Positions 36,608 to 49,800 of a DNA stretch of 64,000 nt are shown here, piece by piece. The DNA comes from Triops longicaudatus (Eukaryota > Arthropoda > Branchiopoda > Notostraca > Triopsidae), in assembly GCA_022885665.1 (NCBI GenBank), contig JAGQDJ010000022.1, forward strand, positions 310,001-374,000, given 5' to 3'. The notes under the pieces were generated by a model. That model was not told the origin of the DNA. It made no database searches and saw only the letters and a list, made by a program, of their open reading frames with translations. Numbering within the stretch: position 1 is the stretch's first letter; each line of letters begins with the position of its first letter. Made by a program: the position numbers and the translations under genes.

Positions 36608-39143
36608 CTAAAGCCACGGCCCCGCTTCATGCTCAAGAATTGCCGCAGCATCTGCACGACCCATGACCCGCAAAATGTTGAGCAGGTCTGTTACGGAATT
36701 CGGATCCCGGTTTCGTGCTTCCCAAAGGTCCAAAATGTGGTCCGATGGGCTCGTTTTCGTAGCGAAGTAGTTAATGTACCGGTCAACTGATAAGCGTTGG
36801 GCTAACATGCGCCAATCGTTGCCCCTCGCATTGGGCGGGTCTAAGTATTGGCACAGTTGCCTTCGCACATGTGTACTCAACCTAATAGGAACACGAGCTA
36901 GGAATAAAATCTACACTTGCAAAATTACTCATGATTCCATACCGAAAGACGGGTGCTTTAGGGTCCATTGTTATAACTGCACTATTTCCAGATCCGCTTC
37001 CATTGCTACTGACCGTCAGAGATCGCAAGGAACGAGGTAGCCCTGGGCTAGCTGGTACTTTCTACGTGCAAAAGTAAGTAAGTAAACTTTCTCAAATGAA
37101 TACAGAAGAAAAACTAGCCATACAAGCAGTAAACTAGCGTAAATGGGACTAAAGCAAAATTACCGCTACTCGCAGATCAGTGTTCGTTATCCGTAATAAC
37201 TGACGATGGGGTGGGTTTCCGACTTGTTGCGCTGAAATGCGACAGGTAATGGATGTCACAAGCCGATCTTCTCTTTCGAGACTGAACGAGCAATGCAAAT
37301 CCGTTCGTCGTGAGCCCCAGATATGAGTAAAAGGGATTTCTTGGCATTCCGCAGCAGTTCGCACATGCCAGCCATTACTCACATCTTCCATGCGTAGCGA
37401 CAAAGGCGAGCCGTTGTCTTGGAAGAGTAGCGATTTGGGTTTATCAAGCAATCTACCTCCCAACCGACTTTCAAGACCCATAACCGCCTACACATGTAAA
37501 TTGGTTGTTTATACATCTGGATTCAAATCAAATTTATTTAGCAATTTACATCCAACGCCGCTACGGTGTCATCTAGGGCATAGAGGCGTATGGAAAATTC
37601 AAGCGCTTGCGTTAAAGGAGGCGCAAACGCTGCCAAGCGGAGGGCTTTGGTAGCTCGTCCCGTGTTAGCCGATTCCCCGACCAAGGCGAACTGAGTCAAG
37701 CTATCGGCTACTAGATGGCAGGAGTGTGCGTCTAGTTGAACGAAGACTGGCGTGTTTATCGTTTCTTCTCCCAATGTAACCAGTTTCTAAATCCACGAAA
37801 AAGATTTAATATAACCAATATGACATATTTTCAAAAATGCAAAAAAAAAAAAAAAATAATATAACTGACGACGTCGTTCAATACGGTCGACGAAACCTAC
37901 CTCCCATACAGGCGGGTCATCCGGTGCAGTATCGCTATGGTAGACAGAAACATTCCAGTGCCCGTATTTCATGCTCATACAATGCTGGAAGCTTACAATA
38001 ACAGGCTTTTTGAAGGCCAAACCAGGCGGGCCGCACATAACGACTGGTCCCAGCAATGTTTGCTTATCTATTTTCCGAAAGGAAGAAACACAAAAATTGG
38101 GTTAGTTCCATTTCCTTTGCTTTATTTGTTATTTCATGAAAACCAACCATTCAACTTCGGCCTGTACCGGTCGTCCCGTAATACTCCCAAGTAAATTTCT
38201 TCAGTCTGGCCCGCTTTTAGCGCACCTTCGGGCACAGTTAAAGTTAAGCCCACGTCAGGCAAGGACAGTCGAGCCCCTGTATGGGTTACAGTAGCCCAGG
38301 TGACGCATTTGGGTTCGGCTACCAAGCTCCCTAATGGTGGCCGCATACTCGAAGGCGACGGTAAGGTTTCAGCATCAAAATTCGAACTCCGTGCTGCAAA
38401 CGGCAGAATAAGAAACATCTTTCATGAAAAATCTCGTTTTCAAAACGCGAATATTGCTTTGTATTTAATGTACAAATCAGTCTTGCATGACAATTCACAC
38501 TCACTGGCGCAACTTGCAAAACCTGAAAAGCTTCAAGAGAAGCTCGATATGTTCTCCAACGCCCTGCTGAGCTATACTTACTTTCATTCTTACTTCTTTC
38601 TTGTCTCTAAACAACATTATTTCTCAGAAAGACCATGACAACGCAAGCTCTCGTAATCTTTTGTTTGTCTAATCGAACGTTGGTCATATTCAGGCAGTAG
38701 GAGTCAGTGAAAAACGACGCCACTTAACAGGCATAATACAGGTTTTTAGTAAAGTCTCAACTTACAAGACGACAAAGTGCTGCTCAAACTATGTTCTGAT
38801 TCTGAATGCATCGGCGGCTTATCCGTATTTGACCCGGAAGACGTGGAAGGCTGAGAACGCGGACTCAACGGAGCGGAATCGGTATAACTACCCCCAGTGG
38901 CAGGGGTGGGGGAGTTCGAGGGCGTCGTCACCAAATGGGGGACGTCATAATGATGTTCGCTAACAGGGGTCATAGCGCCTCCGCTCAGTTTCCCGGACAT
39001 GGATGTAGGCTCGGAGTAGGTGTATTCGCAATACAAAGCCGGAGTAGGTGGAGCTGATCCCATTAACGCCACGTTTTGAGTCAAGTCCGGCTGTATGCCC
39101 AAGTTCTTCTTTTCCTGATCTGGGTAATACCCCGACGCATATT
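36608..39143 (-). CDS. Unc5: UNC5 intracellular exons: linker, ZU5, UPA, death domain
   Basis: Seven compact exons. Linker exon 38766-39143 is Ser/Pro/Thr-rich. ZU5 begins in 38148-38393 (GARLSLPDVGLTLTVPEGAL) and continues through 37901-38067 (GPVVMCGPPG) into 37550-37786. UPA spans 37550-37786 and 37170-37487 (ALDDTVAALDAVMGLE, then HVWGS-like THIWGSRR). The death domain lies in 36608-36881 (NDWRMLAQRLSVDRYINYFA, then HILDLWEAR). The donors at 38147 (GTTGGT) and 37169 (GTAGCG) are weak but conserve the frame. Confidence 0.92.
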
Positions 39144-42100
39144 CTATAAGAATACATAAAAACGACCAATTAGTACACCCTTAATTAGCAATATATACTA
39201 AGAAAAACAGCATGTAGTTTACGTCGAAATATCACAAATAAACTAAAACTGAATTTTACTTAAGTGAAGAAAAAAAGAAGTACAAAATGAAAAATGCAGC
39301 GAAATGTGTCTTGAGTGATATCACTAAATGTTAAACACGTTTTCTCCCCGCTATTTAATTAAAACCCCCAGCCATGTGAACAGCGTCTTCGTAGAGAACT
39401 TTAAGATGAAAATTAAAGCATCTCGATAATTGGGTTGCGGTAGATAAGCCCGACATATGGAACTGGTTTCGTTCTCCGTTACAGCAGGCGAAACGACTCA
39501 TTACTGAAGCTTTTAAGCAGCTTTGGCTACCCATTCCCATACACTGCCGAATGCCGTTTCAAAAGAGGACTTTCAAGCTCATATTACTTGATCTCCGCAT
39601 GTTCTCCAGAAGAAAAAGACACTTCTCTTCTCTCAAAAAGCGGCTTAAAACTTATAAAAATTGCCAGGAAAAGCTTTTTGCGGTGAACACTCAGCATCAT
39701 ACAACGGCAAAGACGGTTTCGTCCTCGAATTTTTCCGAAATTCTGTCTTCCAGCTCCGGCTTGGGCAGTTGGACACTGAATATACAAGCTGGTTCGACTG
39801 AAGGTTTTGGTCTTGAGGATGCGTATCTTATCTTTGACTATCTCAACCCAAAAATGCCAATCGCTTTTTCACGTATACTTCCCCGCTAAATCCGCATGCA
39901 CTTCCTGTCCACGAATTCCCTCCCTCCGAAAACTTGAAAATTGATTGCTGATGTGCTCTACATACATTTAGAGGACTCCTATAAACCTTGGCGCCAAGTT
40001 CATTAACAAGTCTCCGATACCCAAGTCACCGACACTTGTTTTCTTTCTTCTCCCTTCATCCCAGTTCCCTCTCCGGAATTTCACAGACGATAACTCCCCA
40101 TCACTTCACTCCCAAAACAAACTTCAAACACGCTAAAATGGACCGGATAAATCCTCCTTTTCAAAGAAGATACACTACTGTTTGTCTATTAAAACGAGTT
40201 CAGTTACTTCAGAAACCCCACCCCCTTTTTTCCAAAAAAGCATTTAATTTATGTGCTGCCTTTATGCTTTACGCACGAGTTATTATCCCACCATCGAAGT
40301 CTAATTGGCTTTCTCTACTTTTTGGCTAATGCTTCAGCTTGTCGGGAGATAAATACCCCGAAAAAATGGCCTGGATGCAATTAAGCGCCAGGCGCTTCAA
40401 ATCAAGCTTCCCTGCACCGTTCTTTCCTTCGCTTATCGTTCTCTCAGAAGCAGAACAGCAGCAAGTTGATTAAAAAGCTACAAAAAACCCTTCACCTTTC
40501 TCTCTCTGTACGCCTTATTCCTCATCAGAAAGCAACAGAGATTGGCTAAAACGATGAAACTCCAAGCCTCGACAAAGACCATAGAAAAACAAAACCATAT
40601 TACCCAAAACCTCGAGTCCAGTTTGTCTTCATTTAGCTTATCCGACGCTAAGTTTACCTTACAAGCTTTGTGGGGCCCTCCCATCGGTTTCTTGTTTATC
40701 TGTGTATTTAAAAACTGTCAGTCGCTGGAGCGAACCAACACTGCGCTCTTCACGTTTTCTTCCTAATCAGTTCTACTTAAGTTCCCCTTAACACACCCTC
40801 CACGAAAGTTCTGCTTCACTCCTTGCAGGAAGTGTTCTCCCGGGAAGCCCAGGACTTCTAACATGAAATAAAGACACATGGTAACACCTGCTGTCCTCTC
40901 TCTCATGGAACGAATACAACAATGAACGAAGACACAAATTTTACGTCTCCTTTCGAAATTTTAAAGCGAAAGTCAAAGATTTATTTACGCGTGCTTTCTT
41001 TAAGGGAGTCACAAGAATTATACGAAAATAAAAGAAGTTTTAAAAGTATTTGAATGAAATAGAGTTTAAAGAAAAACTGGAAGTCATAAACTTTGATTAT
41101 CAGCTAGAAACGCCCCCAAAAGTTGCAACAGACGACATTTTTCCTGTAACGTATAGTCGACATTCTTTCACCGGGACTTTTCGTCATCTCTGAGGTTTTG
41201 TGAAGGGGGAGGGTGCAAAAGTTTGAGACATGGGTGACAGCTCGCAAGACGGCTTAAAAGTAGGCGTGCCTTTTGGGGTGGGAGTTGGTTGCAAGCAATG
41301 TCGTATAATCCAAGACGAAAGAGAGCAAGATGCTTATCTTTTTTCTCTCACTCTTTGCAATTCCCTGTCAACCTCAGACCTGTCATTTCTCTGTCACCAA
41401 CGTCAAGAACTTCTTCTCTCACTTCTTGCGTCCTCCCTTTTTTGCTTGATCTTTTTTTTCGTCCGCGCGGCTCTACCGGGAGTCTCGACCTTAAAATAAC
41501 GCAACAAGAGGTGCGAATGTGTTTCCCCGAGACTTGACCTGTGCTCATTAGTATGCGCAGGGAAGAAAAAAGTGTCGTGTCTGTCATGTTCCCATGTGGC
41601 CTTCTAAACTGTCTAACTATCTGATTTGGGTTTGTCACACAAACACGCACACGTGAAATTCTTGACAAAAAAAGCGCAGTGACTGAAAAGAGGCACAGAA
41701 ATCAGTGGACAAGTCTTCCACTCGGTTAATTAGCTAAGTTATACAAATAAGGAGTTAGCTAGCCAGGCTCTTGGAACAAAAACGACACATTTTTGTCAAG
41801 CTGGACCTCCCAGAATTTCTCACTCTTAATCTACTTAGGTCCGAACACAATTTCAAAAATCTGACGCTTATATCTTAATTTTTTCATTGTGTTGAAAGCA
41901 AATTTCGTCCACCACGTAGACAGAAGTCAAGAAAGCGCAGTATTTTCGTAGAAAAACGGCTCGCTCTCATATTAGGTTCAAATAATGCGTCTTTCCCAGA
42001 CGAGTCTTATTCTTAAAGTTATAACTCGAGTTTTCCCCCTTTTTCTATTACTGATTTTTTTTTTTAAAACCCGGGCGGATTGTGCAATCTCAATGAAGAT

Positions 42101-43723
42101 TAGTATTTTTTTTTTTTTTTTTTTGGGGGGGGGGGGTCGCTAATCGTTTCAATTCGGCGTACGCTGCGCTGAATGAGCCGGATTCGAAAACTCCCAACAT
42201 GCGTGCTAAGCACCGGGAAATTCTGATCAACAAGCACGGCCCCATTCTGCCATGTTAAAGTAAAATCGCCATGACAACATTGTCGGTTCGAAAATCCACC
42301 GAAAATGGGGAAATCGCTTACCGGCAGCACCGACCGGGAACATGGGCGAGTGTTGGCCTTTGCGTCTTACGGTCCGTAACCAAACGGCTCCCAATATGGC
42401 CAGTAACAATATGACAACAACAGCTACGGGTATGCCGACATACAAGGCCATATCGTGGTCTCCATTGGCTGTAGCTAAACGAGGAAAGAAACGAAAAAAA
42501 AGAGTTAATAATTATAATAAAATCACGTCAGCTGAGTCAATTTTCTTTGAATTTCCATCGCCATAAAAAATAGATTCTTTTCAAAAGAAGAGCTTTGATC
42601 ACGATCACGTGCCCAGCATGTTGTAAATAGCCGCGCACTGGGGAGTGCAGCAGCTAGAACTTTTCCAAGCATTCAAGTATGAGTTGGTTCACTCAACCCT
42701 ATGCGCTATACACAAGCTTATCCCTGCTCACTCTCCATTTATTTTTCTGTGCGTGCTTCTTTTCTTTGAAGAAGTGCTAGTGCCTAAGGAACGTAAATTA
42801 ACCGTTTCATTTTCAAGAAACGCGCTTGAATACAGCTCGTTATGAAAAGGAGTCCCCCCAACCAAAAAAAAGACACAAAAAACTTCATTCTTGAACACCA
42901 CAACGGCCACGGATTCTGTACTGTACATTACGGGTGTTACAAAACTCCATTATGGCTTATTATACATTGCTGGACCTAACATCACGTCTTCCCCATTCCT
43001 TGAGTGAGAGAAGCTGTAAAAACCAGGCATCTTAATATCATTACAAAAGGCAACCACTTTACCACGCCAGACTATATCAAGCAAGTATATAAGTATATGA
43101 GAGAAAGGCTCCACAACCAACAGTTCCCTATCTTCATCTTAGTTTCTTTACTGCTCTCCAAGCCTAGAAAAATAAAAAAAAATCTCCAGCGAAATGTTGG
43201 GGCAAGAAGACGAAAGCTTGATCGCCTGCTGTGAAAGCAGCCTCTTCGTGATTCACCTTCTCATTTCTTGTAATAAATGAGCCAAACGCTTAGTCTCGGA
43301 CCTCCCTGAAATCACAACGGAAGTCCGAACCTAATACATGATAACGTCCCCTTCCAAATGTGGTAGCGAAATTTTTACATGGCTAATGATCTCAGCCTTC
43401 TCTCTTCTTGTCTGTTCTTTCGTGAACCTTTCAAACCTAACGATGCGGAACAGCTCGCGCACAAAGGCACCCAGGAAAACGAGGGCCAGGGAGTTGCTCA
43501 TATATATTGCTATCTCTAATAGCAAGAAAAGCCTATTGGCGTATTGGCGTTGCACCTGCATGCCGCATTCCAAGCATGAGCGTCATCTCCTTTAGCAAAA
43601 CTACCTATCTCAAGCCCAGGCAAAACAAGAAAGGATCACGACATAAAAAAGCCATGCCAAAACTCGCCCAGAAAGTTCGGCGCCAAAAAAACACACCAAA
43701 CGATAGTTTATTCTATTTTCGTC

Positions 43724-43754
<31 letters not shown>

Positions 43755-43785
43755 AAGAGCCGGTTCTTTGGGTTTTCCCAGTTTN

Positions 43786-43818
<33 letters not shown>

Positions 43819-46800
43819 AAGAGCCGGTTCTTTGGGTTTTCCCAGTTTTAACCTAGCAGAAAACTCATAACAAATCTTCGGTAAAATGAAAAGGTCAATT
43901 CTTTCCAACTGCATCATTGCCCGCATTGCACCACGATCGAAAGTACGGTTCATAAATTTACTCTTAAGAGTAGCGATACACAATACGGAAGTTACATCGC
44001 CAGCTTGTATTAGCTCGGTTCCTCGCTAATGCGTTGGCAAAACGTGAGAAACGGAAATCTAGGCGTTCATCCGACTTTAAGAACTTGACGAAGTTGTTGT
44101 GAGCTTATTGCGTTTGACGAAGGTTTCATGTCATTTCAACATCAAGCAAGTAGGTTCAGAAAAGCAGTACTTGAGCAAGGCTGTAATGGTAAATGAAGAG
44201 AATAGTTAACACAGCACTCCTCTTAAGCTTGCTTGACGCGGTTGGAAAGTGTTGCACCATGCGCTCCAGTGCCGTTGCTGCGCCAACCTCTCCCTCGCTT
44301 TCTGCCAATAAGGTCATCCAAACGCAACAATGGTTCCTTCTCCCTTTTCCCAGCTAGCCATCTCGGCAATTTCTGTCGACGTCTCGTATGCAGTTTCCGT
44401 CAAGCGATAGCAACTTCCGATTGCTTCTCCGCAGCCTTGGCTAATCTCAAGGAAGTCGGCAAAGAGGGTGAGGGGGCTGAAGTCGCATCGCTCTTCCAAA
44501 AAGCTTTCCAAAATTCTCTCTTTCGTTTTCCCAAGATAGAATGCAACAAGATGAGGAGGGATGTCATTTGAGAAACTTGCAATATCCCTTCTTTCATGGG
44601 TTAGCAGTGATTCATCCCATCGATCGTTGAGTCTTACTCCTAACCCAGTAAATATTCCAGGTTTACATATATTTGGAAAATTTTGGCAATAACTGGGAGG
44701 CAAACACAGGTTTTTAGTGGTAGGTCCCCAGCATTTAGGCAGAGCAAACCATGCTTACGTACACGAGTGTATTTTTGGTGGCAATCACCATATTTAGGGA
44801 GCCATGATTCACGCGATATATAGGGACCGATTTTAACAGTGTATCCATGCAAGCTGCGGAATAGCTTCCGCGGAAGTAGGCGATAAGTAGCATACGCCTG
44901 ACTGACTTTCACCCTCTCCTTTTCATGTACGGCATTTTTAGCCTTGCAACGAGGGACTTCTTCCAAGTCATCCCTGTCATGTTCGTAAGAGAAGTTACAT
45001 CTTTCCCCATTTTTTCTTCCTTTTCTTTCTCTCTTCCTCGTCTGTGCCCCATCTCTTTCAGTCATCTACGGCAACCCATACATCACCTTATAACTGCTTA
45101 ATGTGAAGCCCCTTCTTTTTCTGGCTCACGTTCGCGCTCCCGCACGGACACTTAATGCCAACAATACGCACCCCGTATTGTCGTTTTCTGGCTTGGGGGT
45201 TTTCATCCTCCCCACTTTCTGTCTTTGACTACTGCAAGAGCACATTTGTTGGTGACATCCCACACTACGCCATTTGTTATCATCCAGGGAGAAAATCGAC
45301 GCGCAACTTTGTCTCACAGCGTCGACCTTTTTATGACCGCCATTTAAAAAGTGCGTAGTACAGCTCACGACGGCCAAAAAGGTTCATTACCAAACCTCAA
45401 GCCTATCGATCGTAACCACGTTAAAAGCCTTTTTCCAACATCGAAAATTTGTCACCGAGACTCCCCGAACAAATTTCTTGGTCGGGAGCCAAATGACCTC
45501 GCTCAGGCTTGGATTACCCCCGTTTCGGTAGCGCCACGTCGAAGACATCAATTGCGCTGGCAAAACCCTTTGCTCTTGCCGCAGCACCGTGTGCCACCCT
45601 GGGTTCTTCGGGCGCCCAACTGATATTTTTTTTTTTCTCTCTGGCGTCCCTCAACCGATCCGCAATCCGTTTGTGAAGACCCGACGAAGTCGATACTCCT
45701 TAAGCTTGGGCGGTGGAAGAGATTCGCGTCTACCCCGGGCCAAGGGGAAAAAGGGTTATAAAGTCTGGTTATGTATCGAACGTTTCTCTTCCTCCCCCTC
45801 CTCGGCAATCCCTGCATGTTGTACGATGCGGTACATTACCGGGCTAACGTCCGTTCTGGGGCCAGTCCAAGAACCGAAGATTTGATCCTTGAACCGTGGC
45901 TCCTGTCTTTTAACTTGCGTTGCTAAAAAGGCATGCCAAAAATGTTGTTTTCTACTATAAGGAACAAGATTTCTGTTCTACTCGTGCATGTACGTTCCTG
46001 AACAGCACTGCTCATGCTTCACCAAAGAGAAACGAGCTACTCCTAAGCACCCTAAAACGTTTTCTAGATGCACACTGCGCAATATATCCTCCGTAATATG
46101 AACACCTAGTTAAAAAAAAGATTTAAGTTAATCTCCAGTAGTATACACTGTCCCTATTTTTTTCTAGTCCCTCGCCCATTCTCTGATTTATCTTCGCTAG
46201 TTGTACCAAGTCCCCAGATACCATTGTTGTCCTATGGGGCCATCTTAGATACACGCTATTCCACTTAAGAAACCCGAAAGGTTATTGTTGCCTCATGAAT
46301 CACGTATACACACACTAAAGGAGCGTTCCACGAAATCACTCTCATTACTAAGCCAGGTTTCGCTCCCCATCTCTTGCTAATTACATGTAAGATGCACAAG
46401 GTCAAGACGTTGAATTCGTTGTTTTTCTTTACTTTCGAGAGAGAAGAGTAATGGACAAGACGTTATCTTAACAATGAAAACAAATGCTTTCGGAGAGAAA
46501 TCGAGCACGTCAGCGTTCCCTGTTTTACTTTTGAACTGCACGCAACGTAAAGTGATACTTTTCGCAAGGCTTTTGCACAGCAAAATCGAACGCGCAAGTC
46601 GGTGAATGTTGCAGCTAATTCATTGTTGCTTGGTCTTGTTTATTCGACTACCGTCACGGAAGATCGATTGCATGTCCAGGGATGCATAACAAAAATCTCC
46701 TATTGAGGCTCCATTACGGACCCGGCTAAACAAATTAACTTTAAATCATAGGGTCGTGCATTAATATCGTGAAAAAAAAAGAAAAAACGTCTTAGGATTT

Positions 46801-49800
46801 TGTCTCTTTTTTCCGCGAGTCGAGTAGAAAATTTCGTTTTATTTGCTAAGCCGCTTTTTTCAGTACTTTTTCCAGTGTCTCATTAAGTTTCCGGTCCTTG
46901 CACCGAAAGTCCGCTACATCAAAATTAAGGAAATCAATGAACCAAACTTCAACGTCGATGCCACTGCTGAAAAAAAAAGCCAGAGATAGTTGCTTTGAGT
47001 ATGAAAACGAAAAAATAGTAAAAAGGAGCGCTAGTTCTACTGAAATACGGAAGTAAAACAAGACCAGTGTCGAAACCGTTTCAGCAGGCTTCCTGATTGA
47101 AAGTATCTGGTGCCCTTTTACAATTTTCCTAGCTAAAGCTGCCGTTTTGCAGTCACCCTATTGATTTCATGGCCGTTTATGGCGCATCTAGAAGCTCAAT
47201 ATTGCTGTTAGTTACGAAGTTTCTTGTGGGCGCTCCGATTAATCGGAGGAACTGTTCTTGACAGTCGATTTCAGCACAAACGGCACTGAAAATGAAAGAA
47301 CAGCCCAAGATGAAAAATCCCTGCCGAAACAGTTTGGGATAATTTTTCCAACGAATGATAACTTATTTCGACTACCAATCCATCTTAAGTGAAAACGTCA
47401 TCTACATTAGCTAAGTCCAACTTATCTTCCCTGGTGCCAAACGAAAATAGAAACAGCAAATTTTCCCTTAACCGGGTTTGAAGAGAAAGACTTGTCGGGT
47501 TAATAATATTACGCGTGACGGAGAATGATGATCTTGCCTTTTGCTTCCTCTGCAGGACTGTTTCAGTTCAGAGGGAGGCTATACTCAGCTCTTCTCTTCT
47601 AAATATTCCTCCCATCTTCCTTGCAAAAGCTTTTCACCCCCGTTTCCACCGTTATTCGCTCAGGCCAAAGCTTTAAGAACGTCGAATCTCCCCTTTAACG
47701 CCATGTTAACTTAACGCGATGACAAGTTGCGGCACACGAGCTGTTAAGCCTACAAGATAAAGCCATCACTTCTGTTTTTTTCTACACCCCAGCCTGTCTT
47801 CACTTTTACTTTCTCTCCCTTTTTCCCGCCACCTTTTTTAAAACAACATTCCCAAGCAACAGCATCTCCTTCCAGAGAGAAAAACATCAACCTTAACAAA
47901 ATGTTTTAGTTCTCTCTTTTCAAACTCAGCCAAGAGTAAATCATCGTTTTGGGAAGTCAAAGCGGGACTGACTCGCTTCCATAATTTTTCTACACGCTTA
48001 AGTGATTCTTAAAGAAGGCCACTTCGCCTTTTTCGCCAGCACAGTAGTAAAAACGGTTCATAAACTAAGAAAAAAATTCTTAATTGTTTTTCGCTGTTAA
48101 TAACGGACCATGTCAAGCGTCTCTTCAAATTCAAAAGAACAACGAGTTACACTAAAATATGCTCCTTCTTTTTTCGCCTTATTTCCCTCTTAGCATCTCT
48201 GGAATGTTCGCCCTCTCCCTGAGCAAGTATCTGGCAGCACTTAAAATGCGTGTACTCGGTTGTTCACTGCATACGGATGAAGCCTTTTCTCCAAACCAAA
48301 TTATCAGCCTACACGGACTTGCACAAATTTTCGTGATGTTTCAAGCGTTGTTTCTCCTTCGATTCTCCCTACACGGCACGCCCCCCAAGACAAAGCCATG
48401 CGATTTGGTTCTCTTAAGTTGTAACTTTGCGATAGAACATGGGATTACGGGACCGATCTCGACAGAATGAGGGTGTTTCGCCCCCCATTCTTCGCCCTCG
48501 TGAAAAATTCTAATCCCTTATACAAATGTCCTTTTCGTCGTCCCCCCCTTCAACGTTATTTTCACTTTTCATCAGCCCCAGTCCACTAGAAGATGACTCA
48601 AATTTTATAAAGATAGGCGCAGTTTCTTAGAAAGCGTTGAGTCAACCGAACAAAAAGGCACGAGGGTGAAGACCGAAGGGAGAAGTAACAGAACAGCTTT
48701 CGTTCAATGACTCGTAAAGAACTTGCATCTCCCCTTCAAATCCCCTACAAGTAGTTTGGCGATGGTTTGTCTGCAGCCCCCATAACGAGGTGCATTCACA
48801 TGTTGTAACGCCCTGCCTTAGCTTGCCAAAATGCATCAAATTCACTTACCTTCTTCAGAAACCTCAGACCCATCCACTCCGCCGGTTAAAGCATCGCGGC
48901 CCCCTGAAACAATCACCAGACACCATTTAAAGAACGCATTGTTAACTCGCCCCCTCTACCTCATGTTCATGTTCCTCCTAACAATGTTGTGGGATAATAC
49001 AGGTTCTTACGACTCATAACATTACGCGCGAAGAACGTTACAGTGCCAAGAGCACGACAGACGATAACATGAGCTTCAAATTATTCTGACATGTATAATT
49101 TATAATTTTTTACAACTGTAACTATGGAAAGGGTATTGTTAACTGTAACGAGAACCTTAACGTGGCTCGAAGTTTCAACAAATCAATATTTTCTTGTGCT
49201 GTTAGTTATCCGTGCAACTTTCGCTTTATAAATTCACAAGATCCGCTAGGCCCTTTACAGGAGCCCATTAATATTTGGGTACTAAAGGAGTGCGTCATGG
49301 TTTTCCAATACATTACTAAACCCAAACTGTCATAGTAGTCTAGTTTAATAACCTCAGGGACATGAAAATTTGAATATACGTCGTAACAAAATTAACTACT
49401 GGAATAAAAAGACTGACGCTGATTCACGCTACACTCTTTGGCGGTATTTTTATGTTTCATAGTCACGTTAGTCCGACTAACCTCTTGGCCTGAAGAAAAT
49501 CTTCGTGAATCTGAATGTTTGACTTGAATGTTTATTTAATTATTAAGGCGAATTAATAACATGCAACATGTTAATATGCAATGGAGTACACAAGACCTTC
49601 AAGGAATTTCTGCTTACTCTGAAACAGATCTTGTCAGCTATCCTATTTGAGAACGTTACTATGTGAATATGACCGTCATTTTAGGAAACTTTACGATGCA
49701 ACTTTGGCTTTACTTTACGGCTACGTGTTTTTCGCGCGTAAAACTGTTCAAGAACATAAAACATTTTCCGGATTCTTCTGTGAAAACAGTTCATAAAAGT

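Noticed and set aside
44314..45065. Adjacent minus-strand open frames of about 129 and 141 codons that might form a broken gene
   Set aside because: The two frames overlap, no family is recognisable, and no plausible intron joins them. They sit inside an UNC5 intron.
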